A DNA stretch of 64,000 nt from Paracoccaceae bacterium Fryx2. Its GTDB lineage: Bacteria > Pseudomonadota > Alphaproteobacteria > Rhodobacterales > Rhodobacteraceae. Below, piece by piece: positions 1 to 8,725 of this stretch. The notes beneath the pieces are model-generated. The model did not search any database. It saw nothing but the letters and a program-made list of their open reading frames with translations, and was not told the DNA's origin. Where the stretch lies: contig JAVSGI010000003.1 of NCBI GenBank assembly GCA_032334235.1, forward strand, positions 186,001-250,000, in the 5' to 3' direction. Numbering within the stretch: position 1 is the first letter of the stretch; every line of letters begins with the position of its first letter. A program made the translations under genes and the position numbers.

Positions 1-1
1 A

Positions 2-1129
2 CATGTGGGCGGCGAGAAGGTGTTCGTTGACTTTGCCGGCGACACCATCGACGTGATCGACCCCACGACCGGCGAAGCGCGGGCCATGAAGCTGTTCGTG
101 GCGGCAATGGGGGCATCGAATCACACCTATGCCGAGGCGGTGGCATCGGAGGGGTTGGAAGATTGGATCCTCGCGCATATCCGGATGTTCGCCTTTCTGG
201 GCGGCGTGCCAAAGGCGGTGGTTCCGGACAATCTGAAGTCCGCCGTGATCAAGGCAGACCGGTTTGATCCGGGGCTGAACCGGACCTATGCCGAGATGGC
301 GGCGCATTATGGCACCGCCGTTCTGCCCGCCCGGCCGCGCAAACCCCGGGACAAGGCGAAGGTGGAAGTGGCTGTCCAAGTGGCACAACGCTGGATTCTG
401 GCGCGGCTGCGGAACCACCGGTTCTTCTCATTGGCCGAGTTGAACGTGGCGATCCGGCGGCTGCTGGACGAGTTGAACATGCGCGTGATGCGCGGCTATG
501 GCGCCAGCCGCGCCGATCTGTTTGCCACTTTGGATCGGCCCAATCTTCAGCCCCTACCGCCCGAACCTTATGTCTTCGCCCGCTGGAAGCGCGCCCGCGT
601 GGCACCCGACTATCACGTTGAGGTCGACAGCTCATGGTATTCCGTGCCCTTCGCGCTGATCAAACAAGAGGTCGATGTTCGCACAAGCGGCCAGACGGTC
701 GAGATATTCCATCGTGGTCAGAGGGTTGCGAGCCACGTGCGCACCCCGGGGCGGCGCAGCCATGTCACCGTGGCCGACCATATGCCATCGGCCCATCGTC
801 GCTTTGCCGAATGGACCCCGGCCAGAATGCTGGCGCAGGCAACCAAGACCGGCCCCGCCGTCGCCGCCTTTTGCGAGATGGTGATGGCTGACCGCCCCCA
901 TCCTGAACAGGGGTTCCGCACCTGCCTGGGTGTGCTGGCCTTGGTCAAAACCTATGGGCCGGAGCGCGTTGATGCGGCCTGCCAGCGGGGTGTGACCATC
1001 CGGGCCCGCACCGTCACCTCCATTCGTTCGATCCTCAAGACCGGCCTCGATCGCGCCTTCCTGGAAGGCTCCGAAGAGGTCGCCCCCCTCCAGCACGCCA
1101 ACATTCGTGGCGGCAGCTATTACCATTGA
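2..1129 (+). CDS. istA: IS21 transposase IstA, C-terminal part (cut by window start)
   Basis: DDE transposase subunit of the type A IS21 element. The frame is open from the first bases, and the part present corresponds to residues 139-513 of the full copy at 26428-27969. In full-length numbering the likely catalytic triad is D148 (in a VDFAGD motif), D214 (VPDN) and E260 (KVEVAV), all present here. The C-terminal beta-barrel region follows. It ends 12 bp before istB, the usual istA-istB arrangement. It is truncated only by the window edge, not by mutation that can be seen. Confidence 0.95.
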   Translation, partial: HVGGEKVFVDFAGDTIDVIDPTTGEARAMKLFVAAMGASNHTYAEAVASEGLEDWILAHIRMFAFLGGVPKAVVPDNLKSAVIKADRFDPGLNRTYAEMAAHYGTAVLPARPRKPRDKAKVEVAVQVAQRWILARLRNHRFFSLAELNVAIRRLLDELNMRVMRGYGASRADLFATLDRPNLQPLPPEPYVFARWKRARVAPDYHVEVDSSWYSVPFALIKQEVDVRTSGQTVEIFHRGQRVASHVRTPGRRSHVTVADHMPSAHRRFAEWTPARMLAQATKTGPAVAAFCEMVMADRPHPEQGFRTCLGVLALVKTYGPERVDAACQRGVTIRARTVTSIRSILKTGLDRAFLEGSEEVAPLQHANIRGGSYYH

Positions 1130-1141
1130 GAAAGGACTAAA

Positions 1142-1903
1142 ATGCTGACCCATCCCACCCACGACCGACTGTTGGCGCTCGGCCTGACCGGCATTGCATC
1201 GGCGCTCGAAGAACAACGCAGGTCAACCGCCTTCGACGCCCTCTCGTTCGAAGAGCGTCTCGGCCTGCTGGTCGACCGCGAGGCTGCAGAGCGCGACACC
1301 AAGAAACTGGCCTCCCGGCTCAAGTTTGCGGCTCTGCGCCAAGATGCCAGCGTCGAGGATCTGGACCTGCGCAGCCCACGTGGTCTTGACCGCAGTGTCA
1401 TGGCGCATCTTGCCGATGGCGGCTGGATCGCCCGGCACGAGAACCTGCTGATAACCGGGCCGACCGGTTTGGGCAAAAGCTGGATCGCCTGCGCCCTTGG
1501 CCACAAGGCGTGCCGGGATGGGCGGCCCGTCCTCTATCAACGTGCGCCGCGCATGTTCGAGGCCCTTGCTCTGGCCCGTGGCGATGGCCGCCATGAACGC
1601 ATCCTCAAAACCATCGCCCGCATGGATGTGCTGATCATTGACGATTGGGGCCTCGCCGTCCTCACCGCCCCGGAGCGCCGTGACCTGCTGGAAATCCTCG
1701 AAGACCGCCACGGCCGCGCTTCCACCATCGTCACAAGCCAACTCCCCGTTGACCAGTGGCACGAAGCCATCGGCGACCCAACGCTCGCAGATGCCATCCT
1801 CGACCGCCTCGTTCACAACGCACACCGCCTCACCCTCTCAGGTGAAAGCCTGCGCAGGCGCTCCGCCGTCACAAAAAAGCTTGACCAAATCGTTCAAGCC
1901 TGA
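1142..1903 (+). CDS. istB: IS21 helper ATPase IstB
   Basis: AAA+ transposition helper of 253 residues, a normal length for IstB. Walker A GPTGLGKS lies at residues 106-113 and Walker B LIIDD at 164-168. IstB assembles on target DNA and recruits the IstA transposase. The ATG follows istA by 12 bp with an AAAGGA-like ribosome binding site just upstream. It is identical to the copies at 27982-28743 and 47258-48019. Confidence 0.95.
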   Translation: MLTHPTHDRLLALGLTGIASALEEQRRSTAFDALSFEERLGLLVDREAAERDTKKLASRLKFAALRQDASVEDLDLRSPRGLDRSVMAHLADGGWIARHENLLITGPTGLGKSWIACALGHKACRDGRPVLYQRAPRMFEALALARGDGRHERILKTIARMDVLIIDDWGLAVLTAPERRDLLEILEDRHGRASTIVTSQLPVDQWHEAIGDPTLADAILDRLVHNAHRLTLSGESLRRRSAVTKKLDQIVQA

Positions 1904-2019
1904 CTCCATGAAAGCGTCGGCCAGCCTGCCCACGATCCCGTGAAATGACTGCCCAGAATGGCGCGAAACGCGTGCCCACGATCGCGCGAAATCAGCGCCC
2001 ATTCTCCGCGAAATCCGCA

Positions 2020-3155
2020 AGCAGCGCCCAGAGCAGCATCGGCACGGTCTCGGCGCAGGGCAGCACGGTCTGGGTCTTGACGCGGCGACGGAACTCCTCG
2101 TTCAGCCGTTCGATGGCGTTGGTGGTCCGGGCCGACTTCCATTGCGAGGGATCGAGGCGGGTGAAGCTGAAGAGCCGGTCCCCTGCTTCCTCGAGGCTGT
2201 CGGCAACGGCCTTGCACTTGAGCTGCCACTTGCGCAGGAATGCCTTGCGGCGGGTCTCGATCCCGGCGGCGGTGTCGGCGCAGATCATGTCCCGGTAGTC
2301 CTCGGTCAGCTCGTCGTGCAGGTGCCTGGGCGCGTGCGCCAGCAGGTTGCGGTGCTTGTGGACCGTGCAGCGCCGGATCGGCAGAGCCTCGCCCCACAGC
2401 GCGACCAGAGCGGCTTCAAGCCCGGGAGCGCCGTCAACAATGACGAACTCGGGCCGCTTCAGACCGCGGGCGTCGAGGTCGTCGAGGAACTGGCGCCAGG
2501 CAGATGTGCTCTCTCCGCCCATGTTCTTGATGGATAACAATACCTTCTGCCCGTCGCGGCGGATGCCGATCGCCGCCAGCACCGAGATGTTGGTGGCCTT
2601 GCGGTCCAGCCGGGTCCGGATCACGGTGCCGTCGAGGATCAGCCGGACGATGTCCTCGTCGGCCAGGCTGCGGGCGCACCAGGCTTCCCAGTCCACCTTC
2701 ACCTTGCGCCAGGCCCGGCTGACCACATCCTTGCTGACGGCGCCCTCGAACAGCCCGAACAGCGCCCGCTTGACGCGCCGGGTGTTGGTCCCGGCAAGAT
2801 AGACCGCCGCGATCAGCGCCTCGGCCTTCTTCGTCAGCCGCTGGTAGCGCGGCAGCGCCTTCGAGCGCCATTCCTTAGCCTTGCCGTCCTCGTCCTCGAC
2901 CCGGGCGCGGGGCACGCGCACCGTTTCGGTGCCGAAGGTGCCGGTCAGCTGCCGCTCGCGGTGCCCGTGGCGATAGCCCTTCGCCTTCTCGTCGCCGCGA
3001 CCGTAGCGCATGCGGCCGAGAAACTCGGCCAGTTCCTCTTCAAACATGGTCTCGATGGTCGCGCGGACGCTTGCCCGCAGGCGCTCCTCGATCGGGTCAT
3101 ACCCGGTCGTGTCGGGCAGTAGCGAAAAGGCCGAGCTGTCGGTAATGTCGTTCAT
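2020..3155 (-). pseudogene. IS256-family transposase, C-terminally truncated
   Basis: Mutator-type DDE transposase. The conserved catalytic residues D175 (LILDG), D241 (VIVDG) and E349 (NAIERLNEEF) are present, together with the CTVHKHRN motif of the family. The native sequence stops after about 378 residues at the ...LLWALLA stretch; the ORF then reads about eight codons of the adjacent IS21-A end (stop at 1992). IS256 transposases are usually about 400 residues, so only the extreme C-terminus is gone, but the element lacks one terminus and should not move on its own. Confidence 0.88.
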
Positions 3156-3260
3156 GGCGTGATCTCCCTGGCGGTTGGCGCCGCCGGCTGGGTGGGTTTC
3201 AGTTCACCCGGAGATTACGCCGCCTTCAAATTTCCACCACTCCCGCGACACCACCTATCA
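2020..3260 (-). mobile_element. IS256-family element, truncated remnant
   Basis: Remnant of an IS256-type element on the minus strand. The 5' side of the transposase gene and some upstream sequence, with a likely terminal region around 3230-3260 (TTTCCACCAC), are present. The downstream part, including the last codons and the other inverted repeat, was removed at 2020 where IS21-A ends. The right boundary is approximate. About 40 bp of unassigned sequence separate it from the IS5-family element starting at 3300. Confidence 0.8.
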
Positions 3261-3299
3261 GCATGATCGGGACCACAAGGCATTCAGCGACTATCATGA

Positions 3300-4579
3300 G
3301 GGCACCTCGATTTTTCCTTGTTCTCCGCTGTTCAGGGCTGGTTTGGCGGCCTGAAGGCTGCGGGAAGCGGCTTGCTGTAGTTTTCGGCGGCGTAGTTGGG
3401 GGCCATTCCGCCCGGCTATGGCGGGCCGCGGCCTCTTCGGCCTGAAGTCCGCGCCCCGGATTACGCCGGACATGGGTTCAGGCGGCGGAGCTGGGCGAGG
3501 CGGCGCATGTTGTAAGCGAGGTTCTTCATGCCGATCTTGGCCTTCGCACGCACGATGCCGATGGTGCGCACCAGCGTCCCACCCATGTCGTTGGTCTGTG
3601 CGCCGAAGACATGTTCGACCCGGGCGCGTACGGCGGACTTGGTCCGGTTGCTGGCCTTGCCCTGCTCGCTCAGCGGTTTGCCGCGCTTTCCCTTGCGGTG
3701 GATGCGGCTCCTCAGGCCCTGGGCGCGCAGCTTGGCCTCCATCTCCTCGGACCGATAGGCCGGATCGGCCCAGACGTCCGAGCCGGTGTTGCCTTGCATC
3801 AGGAGGTGATCCACTGCCTGGCTGTCATGCAGCGCTGCATCGCTGACATGGTAGCGGCGCACCAGCTTATGCTGACGGTCCACATTCACGTGGTTCTTGT
3901 AGCCGTAGTGGGATTTCCCGTGCTTCTTGGTCCAGCGCGCATTGGTATCTTTCTGCGACCGCATGGCGGGCTTGTCGGCCCAGCCCTCCGGCACCTCGCC
4001 GTTCTTGATCGCCTTGTTCTCATCCCGCTTGTTATGGTTGCGCGGCACCGGCACGATGGAGGCGTCCAGGATCTGCCCGCCGCGCGCGATATAACCCTGC
4101 CGCGCCAGATACCCGTCGAATTGCTTGAACAGCGCATCGACCACACCCGCCTGCGCCAGACCCTCGCGATACAGCCAGACGGTCTTGGCGTCGGGCACCC
4201 GGTCCTCGAGCCCCAGACCAAGAAACCGCATGAGGGACAGCCGGTCGCGCACCTGATACTCCATCTTGTCATCGGACAGGTTGTAGAGCGCGCCCAGCAC
4301 CAGCGTCTTGAACATCACCACCGCGTCCATCGGCTTGCGCCCTGCCCGCGACTTCCGCTCCGCCTCAGGCTTCCGCCAGACCCGCTCCAGCGTCGGACGA
4401 AACTCCTCCCAAGGCACGATGGCGTCGATCTCGACCAACGGGTCCCGCTTGGCATCAAGGCTCGCGTAACGGTCTGAAAGATCAAAGAACCCCATCTGCG
4501 CCATCGTTATCCTCCAGTAGCCAAACGCCCCCTTCATCCTACAAAGGCAGCGTCGTCACGGCAATTTTTCGAGGTGCCC
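3300..4579 (-). mobile_element. IS5-family element (IS5-C)
   Basis: A 1280-bp element with GGGCACCTCGA inverted termini: the left end starts at 3300 and the right end ...TCGAGGTGCCC finishes at 4579. It carries one transposase gene on the minus strand. It is related to, but clearly different from, the two 1310-bp IS5 copies at 8726 and 12343. The 4-bp flanks (ATGA left, TCAA right) do not match, so it either lost its target duplication by recombination or flanks a deletion. Its right end cuts off the 3' part of the OLD-type ATPase gene. Confidence 0.88.
3461..4504 (-). CDS. IS5-family transposase
   Basis: DDE transposase of 347 residues starting MAQMGFFDLSDRY; an upstream in-frame ATG (4537) would add 11 residues, but the 4504 start matches the start of the related copies. 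It has the IS5/InsH layout: N-terminal domain, then D in GGQILDAS (about residue 147), D in VWADPAYRSEE (about 247) and E in VRARVEHVFG (about 297). No internal damage is visible, so the transposase may still be active. Confidence 0.93.
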   Translation of the reverse strand: MAQMGFFDLSDRYASLDAKRDPLVEIDAIVPWEEFRPTLERVWRKPEAERKSRAGRKPMDAVVMFKTLVLGALYNLSDDKMEYQVRDRLSLMRFLGLGLEDRVPDAKTVWLYREGLAQAGVVDALFKQFDGYLARQGYIARGGQILDASIVPVPRNHNKRDENKAIKNGEVPEGWADKPAMRSQKDTNARWTKKHGKSHYGYKNHVNVDRQHKLVRRYHVSDAALHDSQAVDHLLMQGNTGSDVWADPAYRSEEMEAKLRAQGLRSRIHRKGKRGKPLSEQGKASNRTKSAVRARVEHVFGAQTNDMGGTLVRTIGIVRAKAKIGMKNLAYNMRRLAQLRRLNPCPA

Positions 4580-4986
4580 TCAAGTGAATCTGGTGCCAGA
4601 ACCGCTTTGATCGAAAGGGCTTCGACGTCCTCAGGGGCCTTCTCATCTTTCAGGGTTGAAGATGCCGCATGCCAGCCCCGGAGGAGCAGACCGTAGCGGC
4701 TTTCGACGAGGAATTCATCCGGCAGATCAACAAGTGTAGTGATGATCTCAACTGGCCGGGCAGTATCACAATCATAGAAATCCGCGTCTGTTCCGGAGAA
4801 ACCATATCGCGGTGACAACCCTATCTCAACTGCATCCAAGATGGTGGTTTTCGCCGTGTCGCCCGGACCGATCAGACAATTTAGGTTCGGACTGGGGTGT
4901 AGCGCGTCAACCAGCATGTCCGTGACCGTCAACCACGTTGGCCGGTTTTAGGCCGCTGGGTTGGCGTATCTGGAATTGTTTTTCGC

Positions 4987-5802
4987 TCAGCCTTCTCCTT
5001 TGTCCTTGTTGTCGGCGATGGTTGTCGTTGGCGGTCTGCTCAGCGCCTCTTTGTTGGAGGCGGCCGCGCGCTGGCGGAAGCTTTCGGCATTCATCTCCAG
5101 GATCGCTGCGTGATGAACCAGCCGGTCGATGGCCGCGACGGTCATCGCCTTGTCCGGGAAGATCTGGTCCCAGCCGCTGAAGGGCTGGTTGGCGGCGATG
5201 GCGATGCTGCGGCATTCGTAGCGCCGGGCGATCAGCTCGAAGAGCACGCCTGTCTCGGCCTGATCCTTGTGGGCGTAGGTGATGTCGTCGAGGATGATCA
5301 GGTCGAACTTGTCGAGCTTGGCGAGCGCGGCTTCGAGCACCAGATCGCGGCGGGCGGCCTGAAGTCGCTGCACCAGATCGCTGGTGCGGGTATAGAACAC
5401 GCGGTGTCCCCGCTCGATCAGGGCATGGCCTATCGCGCAGAGAATGTGCGTTTTGCCCGTGCCGGAATTGCCGATGGCGATCAGGTTGCCGCCGCCCTCC
5501 AGCCAGTCGCCGGCCGCCAGAGCTTCCACCCGGGCACGCGGCAGGGTTGGCAGCGCCTTGAAGTCGAAGGTCGCCAGCGTCTTGCCAGCCGGTAGCTGTG
5601 CCTCGTTCATGTGGCGCTGAATGCGGCGCATGTCGCGCTCGGCCAGTTCGTATTCCGCGAGGACAGCCAGAAAGCGGGCAGCGGGCCAGCCTTCGGTGTC
5701 GGCACGGGTGGCGATGTCGGCCCAAAGCTTGTGGAAGCTGGGCAGGCGCAGCGCGGTCAGCATGCCGGGCAGCGTGTGGATGTCGATCTCGCGGGAGGTC
5801 AT
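4987..5802 (-). CDS. istB: IS21 helper ATPase IstB (type B)
   Basis: AAA+ helper of 271 residues, with Walker A GNSGTGKT and Walker B LIILDD. The ATG at 5802 overlaps the istA stop (ATGA), indicating translational coupling. It is distinct in sequence from the type A IstB. The protein ends ...NADNKDKGEG-like just inside the element's left end. Confidence 0.92.
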   Translation of the reverse strand: MTSREIDIHTLPGMLTALRLPSFHKLWADIATRADTEGWPAARFLAVLAEYELAERDMRRIQRHMNEAQLPAGKTLATFDFKALPTLPRARVEALAAGDWLEGGGNLIAIGNSGTGKTHILCAIGHALIERGHRVFYTRTSDLVQRLQAARRDLVLEAALAKLDKFDLIILDDITYAHKDQAETGVLFELIARRYECRSIAIAANQPFSGWDQIFPDKAMTVAAIDRLVHHAAILEMNAESFRQRAAASNKEALSRPPTTTIADNKDKGEG

Positions 5803-7349
5803 GCGCAGGCTCCCAGAAGGGCATCGAAGCTGTCGAGCGAGGGATGGGCGACGGCAACATCTCTCGGCAGCGCCGTTTGCCGCGGGTTCAAGCAGGATGC
5901 CAGAGGTCCGGGATCGGGCACCCGGCCCGCGTCCAATTCTGCTGCCAGCAGATGCGCCAGCTCCGCCTCGCAGGCCTGGTCGTGGGCGATGAACAGCAGG
6001 TCGACCATGCGGCGGCAGGCGTCGCGGCGGGGCAGATCGCGCTGCAGCACCTGCCAGGCTGCAGCGTATTCGGTCCGCGGGAACAGGCTGTCGCGGTAGA
6101 TCGAACTCCACAGGGCTTGCGGTTTGCGCCGCAGGGCATGGATGACGTGATGGTAGTTGATGACATGCACGCGATGGCCGTCGCCGCGACCACGCGCCCT
6201 TGTATGGCTGACGACCAGGGTGCTGCCGAGAAAGGCCTCAAGGCGATCGTCGTAAAGGTGGACCCGCAAGCGCTGCCCGATCAGCTGCGACGGGGCGCTG
6301 TAGAAGATGCTCTTGACCAGAAAGCCGCTGGTGCGGGTGACGGGCACCACGATCTCGGTGAAGTCGGTGGTGCGCCGGCGCGGCAGGGGCTTCAGATGCG
6401 CCCGTTCCACCTGCGTGGCCGCCGCCCGCTGCCGGTTGCGCCGTGCCACCAGAATGTCGATGAAGCGGCGGTAGTCCTCGATGCTGGCGAAGTCGCGGCT
6501 GCCGCGCAGGATCAGCGCCTGTTCGATGGCCTTCTTCAGGTGCCGGTTCTGGGATTCCACCGCGCCGTTCTCATGAGCTTCCCCGCGGTTGTTGCGACTG
6601 GCCTCCATGCCGTAATGGCCGACGAAGGCATTGTAGCGCGTGGTGATATCCTGGCGCTGGTCAGCCGTCAGGTTGCGGAAAGCGGCCGAGAGGCTGTCGG
6701 TGCGATGCTCCTGTGGTGCCCCGCCGAGCGACCAGAGCGCCTGCTGCAGGTTCTCGGCCAGGGCCGTGAAGCTCTCCCCGCCCAGGACCACCCCGACATG
6801 CTCCCACCGGCTGTAGACCATGACGAAGTGGTAGAGCAGATGCGGGAATAGCTGGCCCGCGATCGTCACCTCCAGCTCCTCGGCATGAGTGAAGTCGGAC
6901 TGGGCCATGCGGCCCGGCTCCGGCGTCTGGCGGAAGATGATGTCGCGCTCGGGCCCGTTCAACGCCCGCCACTGCCGCACCCGCCGTTCCAGGGTGCGCC
7001 GGATCCGGTCATCGGGGAAGGCCAGCGGATGCAGGCCCTGAAGGTGGCGCAGCAGGGTGACGGCCTGCAAGGCGCTGTCCCTCTCCAGCAAGGGAAGGAT
7101 GTCGCCCTCCCAAAAGCCTTCGAGGGGATCGGCCACCGTGCGCCCGTGAACGATCTTGCGGTTCGAGGGCAGCGTCGGATTGGCATCGAACCGTCGGGCC
7201 GTGCGCTCACTGAACCCGGCGCGGGCGGCCGACGTGCGCTGACTGTGCTTCTGGAGGTCGGACATGTATAATCTCAATTGCTGGTCGTTGATGGGTTTGT
7301 AGGCCAACCCGGATCCTCCGTTTGACGGCAGAGGAACCCGGCTTACCAA
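5799..7349 (-). CDS. istA: IS21 transposase IstA (type B)
   Basis: Transposase of up to 516 residues, with an N-terminal helix-turn-helix region (ARAGFSERTARRFDAN), a rve/DDE core starting at MAQSDFTHAEELEV and an N-E-x-G-A-V-E-S-Q-N motif carrying the last acidic residue, then a C-terminal Mu-like beta-barrel. A later start at 7265 (MSDLQKHSQ) is equally possible. Intact here, in contrast to copy 2, where the gene is frameshifted. Confidence 0.92.
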   Translation of the reverse strand: MVSRVPLPSNGGSGLAYKPINDQQLRLYMSDLQKHSQRTSAARAGFSERTARRFDANPTLPSNRKIVHGRTVADPLEGFWEGDILPLLERDSALQAVTLLRHLQGLHPLAFPDDRIRRTLERRVRQWRALNGPERDIIFRQTPEPGRMAQSDFTHAEELEVTIAGQLFPHLLYHFVMVYSRWEHVGVVLGGESFTALAENLQQALWSLGGAPQEHRTDSLSAAFRNLTADQRQDITTRYNAFVGHYGMEASRNNRGEAHENGAVESQNRHLKKAIEQALILRGSRDFASIEDYRRFIDILVARRNRQRAAATQVERAHLKPLPRRRTTDFTEIVVPVTRTSGFLVKSIFYSAPSQLIGQRLRVHLYDDRLEAFLGSTLVVSHTRARGRGDGHRVHVINYHHVIHALRRKPQALWSSIYRDSLFPRTEYAAAWQVLQRDLPRRDACRRMVDLLFIAHDQACEAELAHLLAAELDAGRVPDPGPLASCLNPRQTALPRDVAVAHPSLDSFDALLGACA

Positions 7350-7723
7350 CCCGCAGCGACCAGCACCTTCCCCGAAATCAATCAGGCCGGTGCGGCTGCC
7401 CTCCAGACGGGCATGCCCGTCTTCCGTTCAGCCCCACCGGCCAAGGTGGTTGTCGGCACCGGCCAAGATGGTTGTCGCTGAACACTGGGGGTCCATTCCA
7501 GCGACCGGATGCCTCTGAAACGAGAGATCGATAGATGTGCGATCTTCAAAGGATACCTCGGATGAACTGGTGTCAGAAAGAGGGAACTGAAGCAGTTGGC
7601 GTCTAGACCGCATTTATGCCATGGACATTGACTACCGCCCTATCAAGCATTGGCATCTACGGGCCGAACCAAGTGAGGACAGGGCGTCGCTGCAACGTGT
7701 TCAGCCGCAAGAACCTCAATATA

Positions 7724-7755
7724 TGGAAAAGCCCTTGTTTCCATGGGCTTTTCCA
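7724..7755 (-). terminator. Hairpin, probable original nrdJ terminator
   Basis: An 11-bp perfect stem (TGGAAAAGCCC / GGGCTTTTCCA) with a 10-nt loop. T-rich tracts flank it on both strands (TATATT on minus, ATTTTT on plus). Without the transposon it would lie about 90-120 nt after the nrdJ stop codon in the right orientation, so it is most simply that gene's terminator, now separated from it by 8.4 kb of inserted DNA. Confidence 0.65.
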
Positions 7756-7827
7756 ATGATTTTTACGATCGTGCGCAGGGCTAAGTCGGCCAATTTGCGC
7801 TAACTATGCCTCGTTTTACAAGGACAA

Positions 7828-7832
7828 CATTC
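7828..7832. repeat. Target-site duplication CATTC, left copy
   Basis: CATTC immediately outside the left terminal TGT of the tni transposon, matched exactly by 16230-16234 at the right end. Five-base duplications are the rule for Tn7 and Tn5053-type transposons. Confidence 0.9.
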
Positions 7833-7858
7833 TGTCCCTGCGGCCATAGTTCTTCTGG
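7833..7858 (+). repeat. Left terminal inverted repeat of the tni transposon
   Basis: 26 bp starting TGTCCCTGCGGCCATAG and ending TTCTTCTGG. It matches the reverse complement of 16204-16229 except at positions 9 and 12. The TGT start is typical of Tn7/Tn5053-class ends. Confidence 0.92.
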
Positions 7859-7903
7859 AAGGCCCTAAATAATCCTTTAGAATCAATAGGCCAATACTAC
7901 CGT

Positions 7904-7941
7904 GGGAGTAGAGCTTTTCCGTTTTCGGGGTAAAGGTTTTC
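7904..7941 (+). repeat. Internal transposase-binding-type repeats, left end
   Basis: Two related repeats: GGGAGTAGAGCTTTTCC at 7904-7920 and GGGGTAAAGGTTTTC at 7927-7941. The same motif occurs inverted at the right end (16164-16199). In Tn7-like elements such repeats bind the TnsB/TniA transposase; that role is inferred here. Confidence 0.75.
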
Positions 7942-7970
7942 TGCATTGCAGAATCGGCCCCTGTTCAAGA

Positions 7971-7998
7971 AAAAAAGTCCGCCGAAGCGGACTTTTTT
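7971..7998 (-). terminator. Rho-independent terminator after tniQ
   Basis: Stem GTCCGC (7977-7982), loop CGAA, stem GCGGAC (7987-7992), flanked by A and T runs that extend the pairing and supply the T tract on either strand. It lies 24 nt after the tniQ stop, so it should end the tniABQ transcript. Confidence 0.9.
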
Positions 7999-8725
7999 AC
8001 AAGGGCAATCTGGAAGTAGATTTAGTCAGGTATTTCGACGGATCTTGGCTGCCGTGTCCGGATAGGGTCGAGGTCTGACAAATCAAACCTGATGGCGTGG
8101 ACAAATACCTGACGCCCGTCTCGCCAAGCCCTCAGTTCTCCTGAGACGATCCTGGCCATGATGTCACCGGTGCTCCGGCCGGTTCTTTTGCAGGCACTTG
8201 TGAAATCGACCAGTTCAGCCTGGCCGGGCAACGCGACAGGCAGCTTTTCAATGATGGAAAGGAAGGCGTCCAGATTTCGGCGGGCAAATGCCAGCTTGCT
8301 GATGCCGCGCAAGGCATCCGGTTCGACAACGGGACGCACTACCCCTTCCTGATAAAGGCTCTGGGCCTGCGTCCGTGAACATCCAATTGCATCAGGCAGC
8401 TGTTGTAGGGAAACGCTATCCATGATGTCGGCACACAGGCGCTCGGCCTCGGCCACTGGGAAAACCAGCCGGTTCGCTGCGATGTCCCAGGTTTCGTCAT
8501 CAGTAACGCCTGCCTGCACGAGGATCTTGCGCAGCCGTTTCAGGTGCAGCCTTGTTGCGATGGAGAGGCTGTAGACCGAATGAAGACGACGCTCCTGAAC
8601 CCGTTCACCAAGCAAAACCTCGTCTGGTTCGATGACCATCGTGTTGAGAATGTTCTCACGCAGCAGGCCGCGGATCGGTCCGGGGTCCGGCACTGGGGAA
8701 TTATAGGCGAGCCATTCATACATAC

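Larger units (their letters stand above)
1..2019 (+). mobile_element. IS21-family element, type A, copy 1 (5' end outside window)
   Basis: This is the 3' part of an IS21-type element whose two other, complete copies in this window (26282-28859 and 47142-49719) are each 2578 bp. It holds the end of istA, all of istB and the right terminus, which ends ...GAAATCCGCA at 2019. The three copies appear identical at protein level, so transposition was recent. The right end abuts a truncated IS256 transposase gene with no recognisable spacer, so this element inserted into, or recombined next to, the IS256. Its target duplication cannot be checked because the left end lies outside the window. Confidence 0.93.
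4898..7484 (-). mobile_element. IS21-family element, type B, copy 1
   Basis: A 2587-bp IS21-type element with TGTAGCGCG... at the left and ...GCTGAACA at the right end, and repeated GNCAACCA...TTGGCCGG blocks near both ends, as usual for IS21. It is flanked by a perfect 6-bp target duplication CTGGGG (4892-4897 and 7485-7490). It has istA and istB on the minus strand. A second copy (47035-52206) is nearly identical but has a 1-bp deletion in istA. Confidence 0.93.
4580..7549 (-). pseudogene. OLD-type ATP-dependent nuclease/AAA ATPase, 5' part only, split by IS21-B
   Basis: The gene starts at a TTG at 7549 (GAGG six bases upstream), runs to 7485, is interrupted by IS21-B (4898-7484) and continues 4897-4580, where IS5-C truncates it. 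Removing one copy of the 6-bp duplication CTGGGG joins the halves in frame, giving about 125 residues beginning LKIAHLSISRFRGIRSLEW. This is the typical N-terminus of RecF/OLD-class ABC ATPases, followed by the P-loop region GPGDTAKTT. OLD-type proteins couple ATP use to a Toprim nuclease and many act in phage defence. The nuclease half is absent. It lies downstream of the ancestral nrdJ on the same strand. Confidence 0.72.
7550..7832. other. Ancestral nrdJ downstream spacer, no gene seen
   Basis: This 283-bp stretch sits between the start of the OLD-type gene and the left end of the tni transposon. Because the transposon is bounded by a CATTC duplication, this DNA was originally continuous with the 3' end of nrdJ at 16235. 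It contains the hairpin at 7724-7755 and no convincing coding sequence; the short plus-strand frame at 7621-7803 has no recognisable content. Confidence 0.6.
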
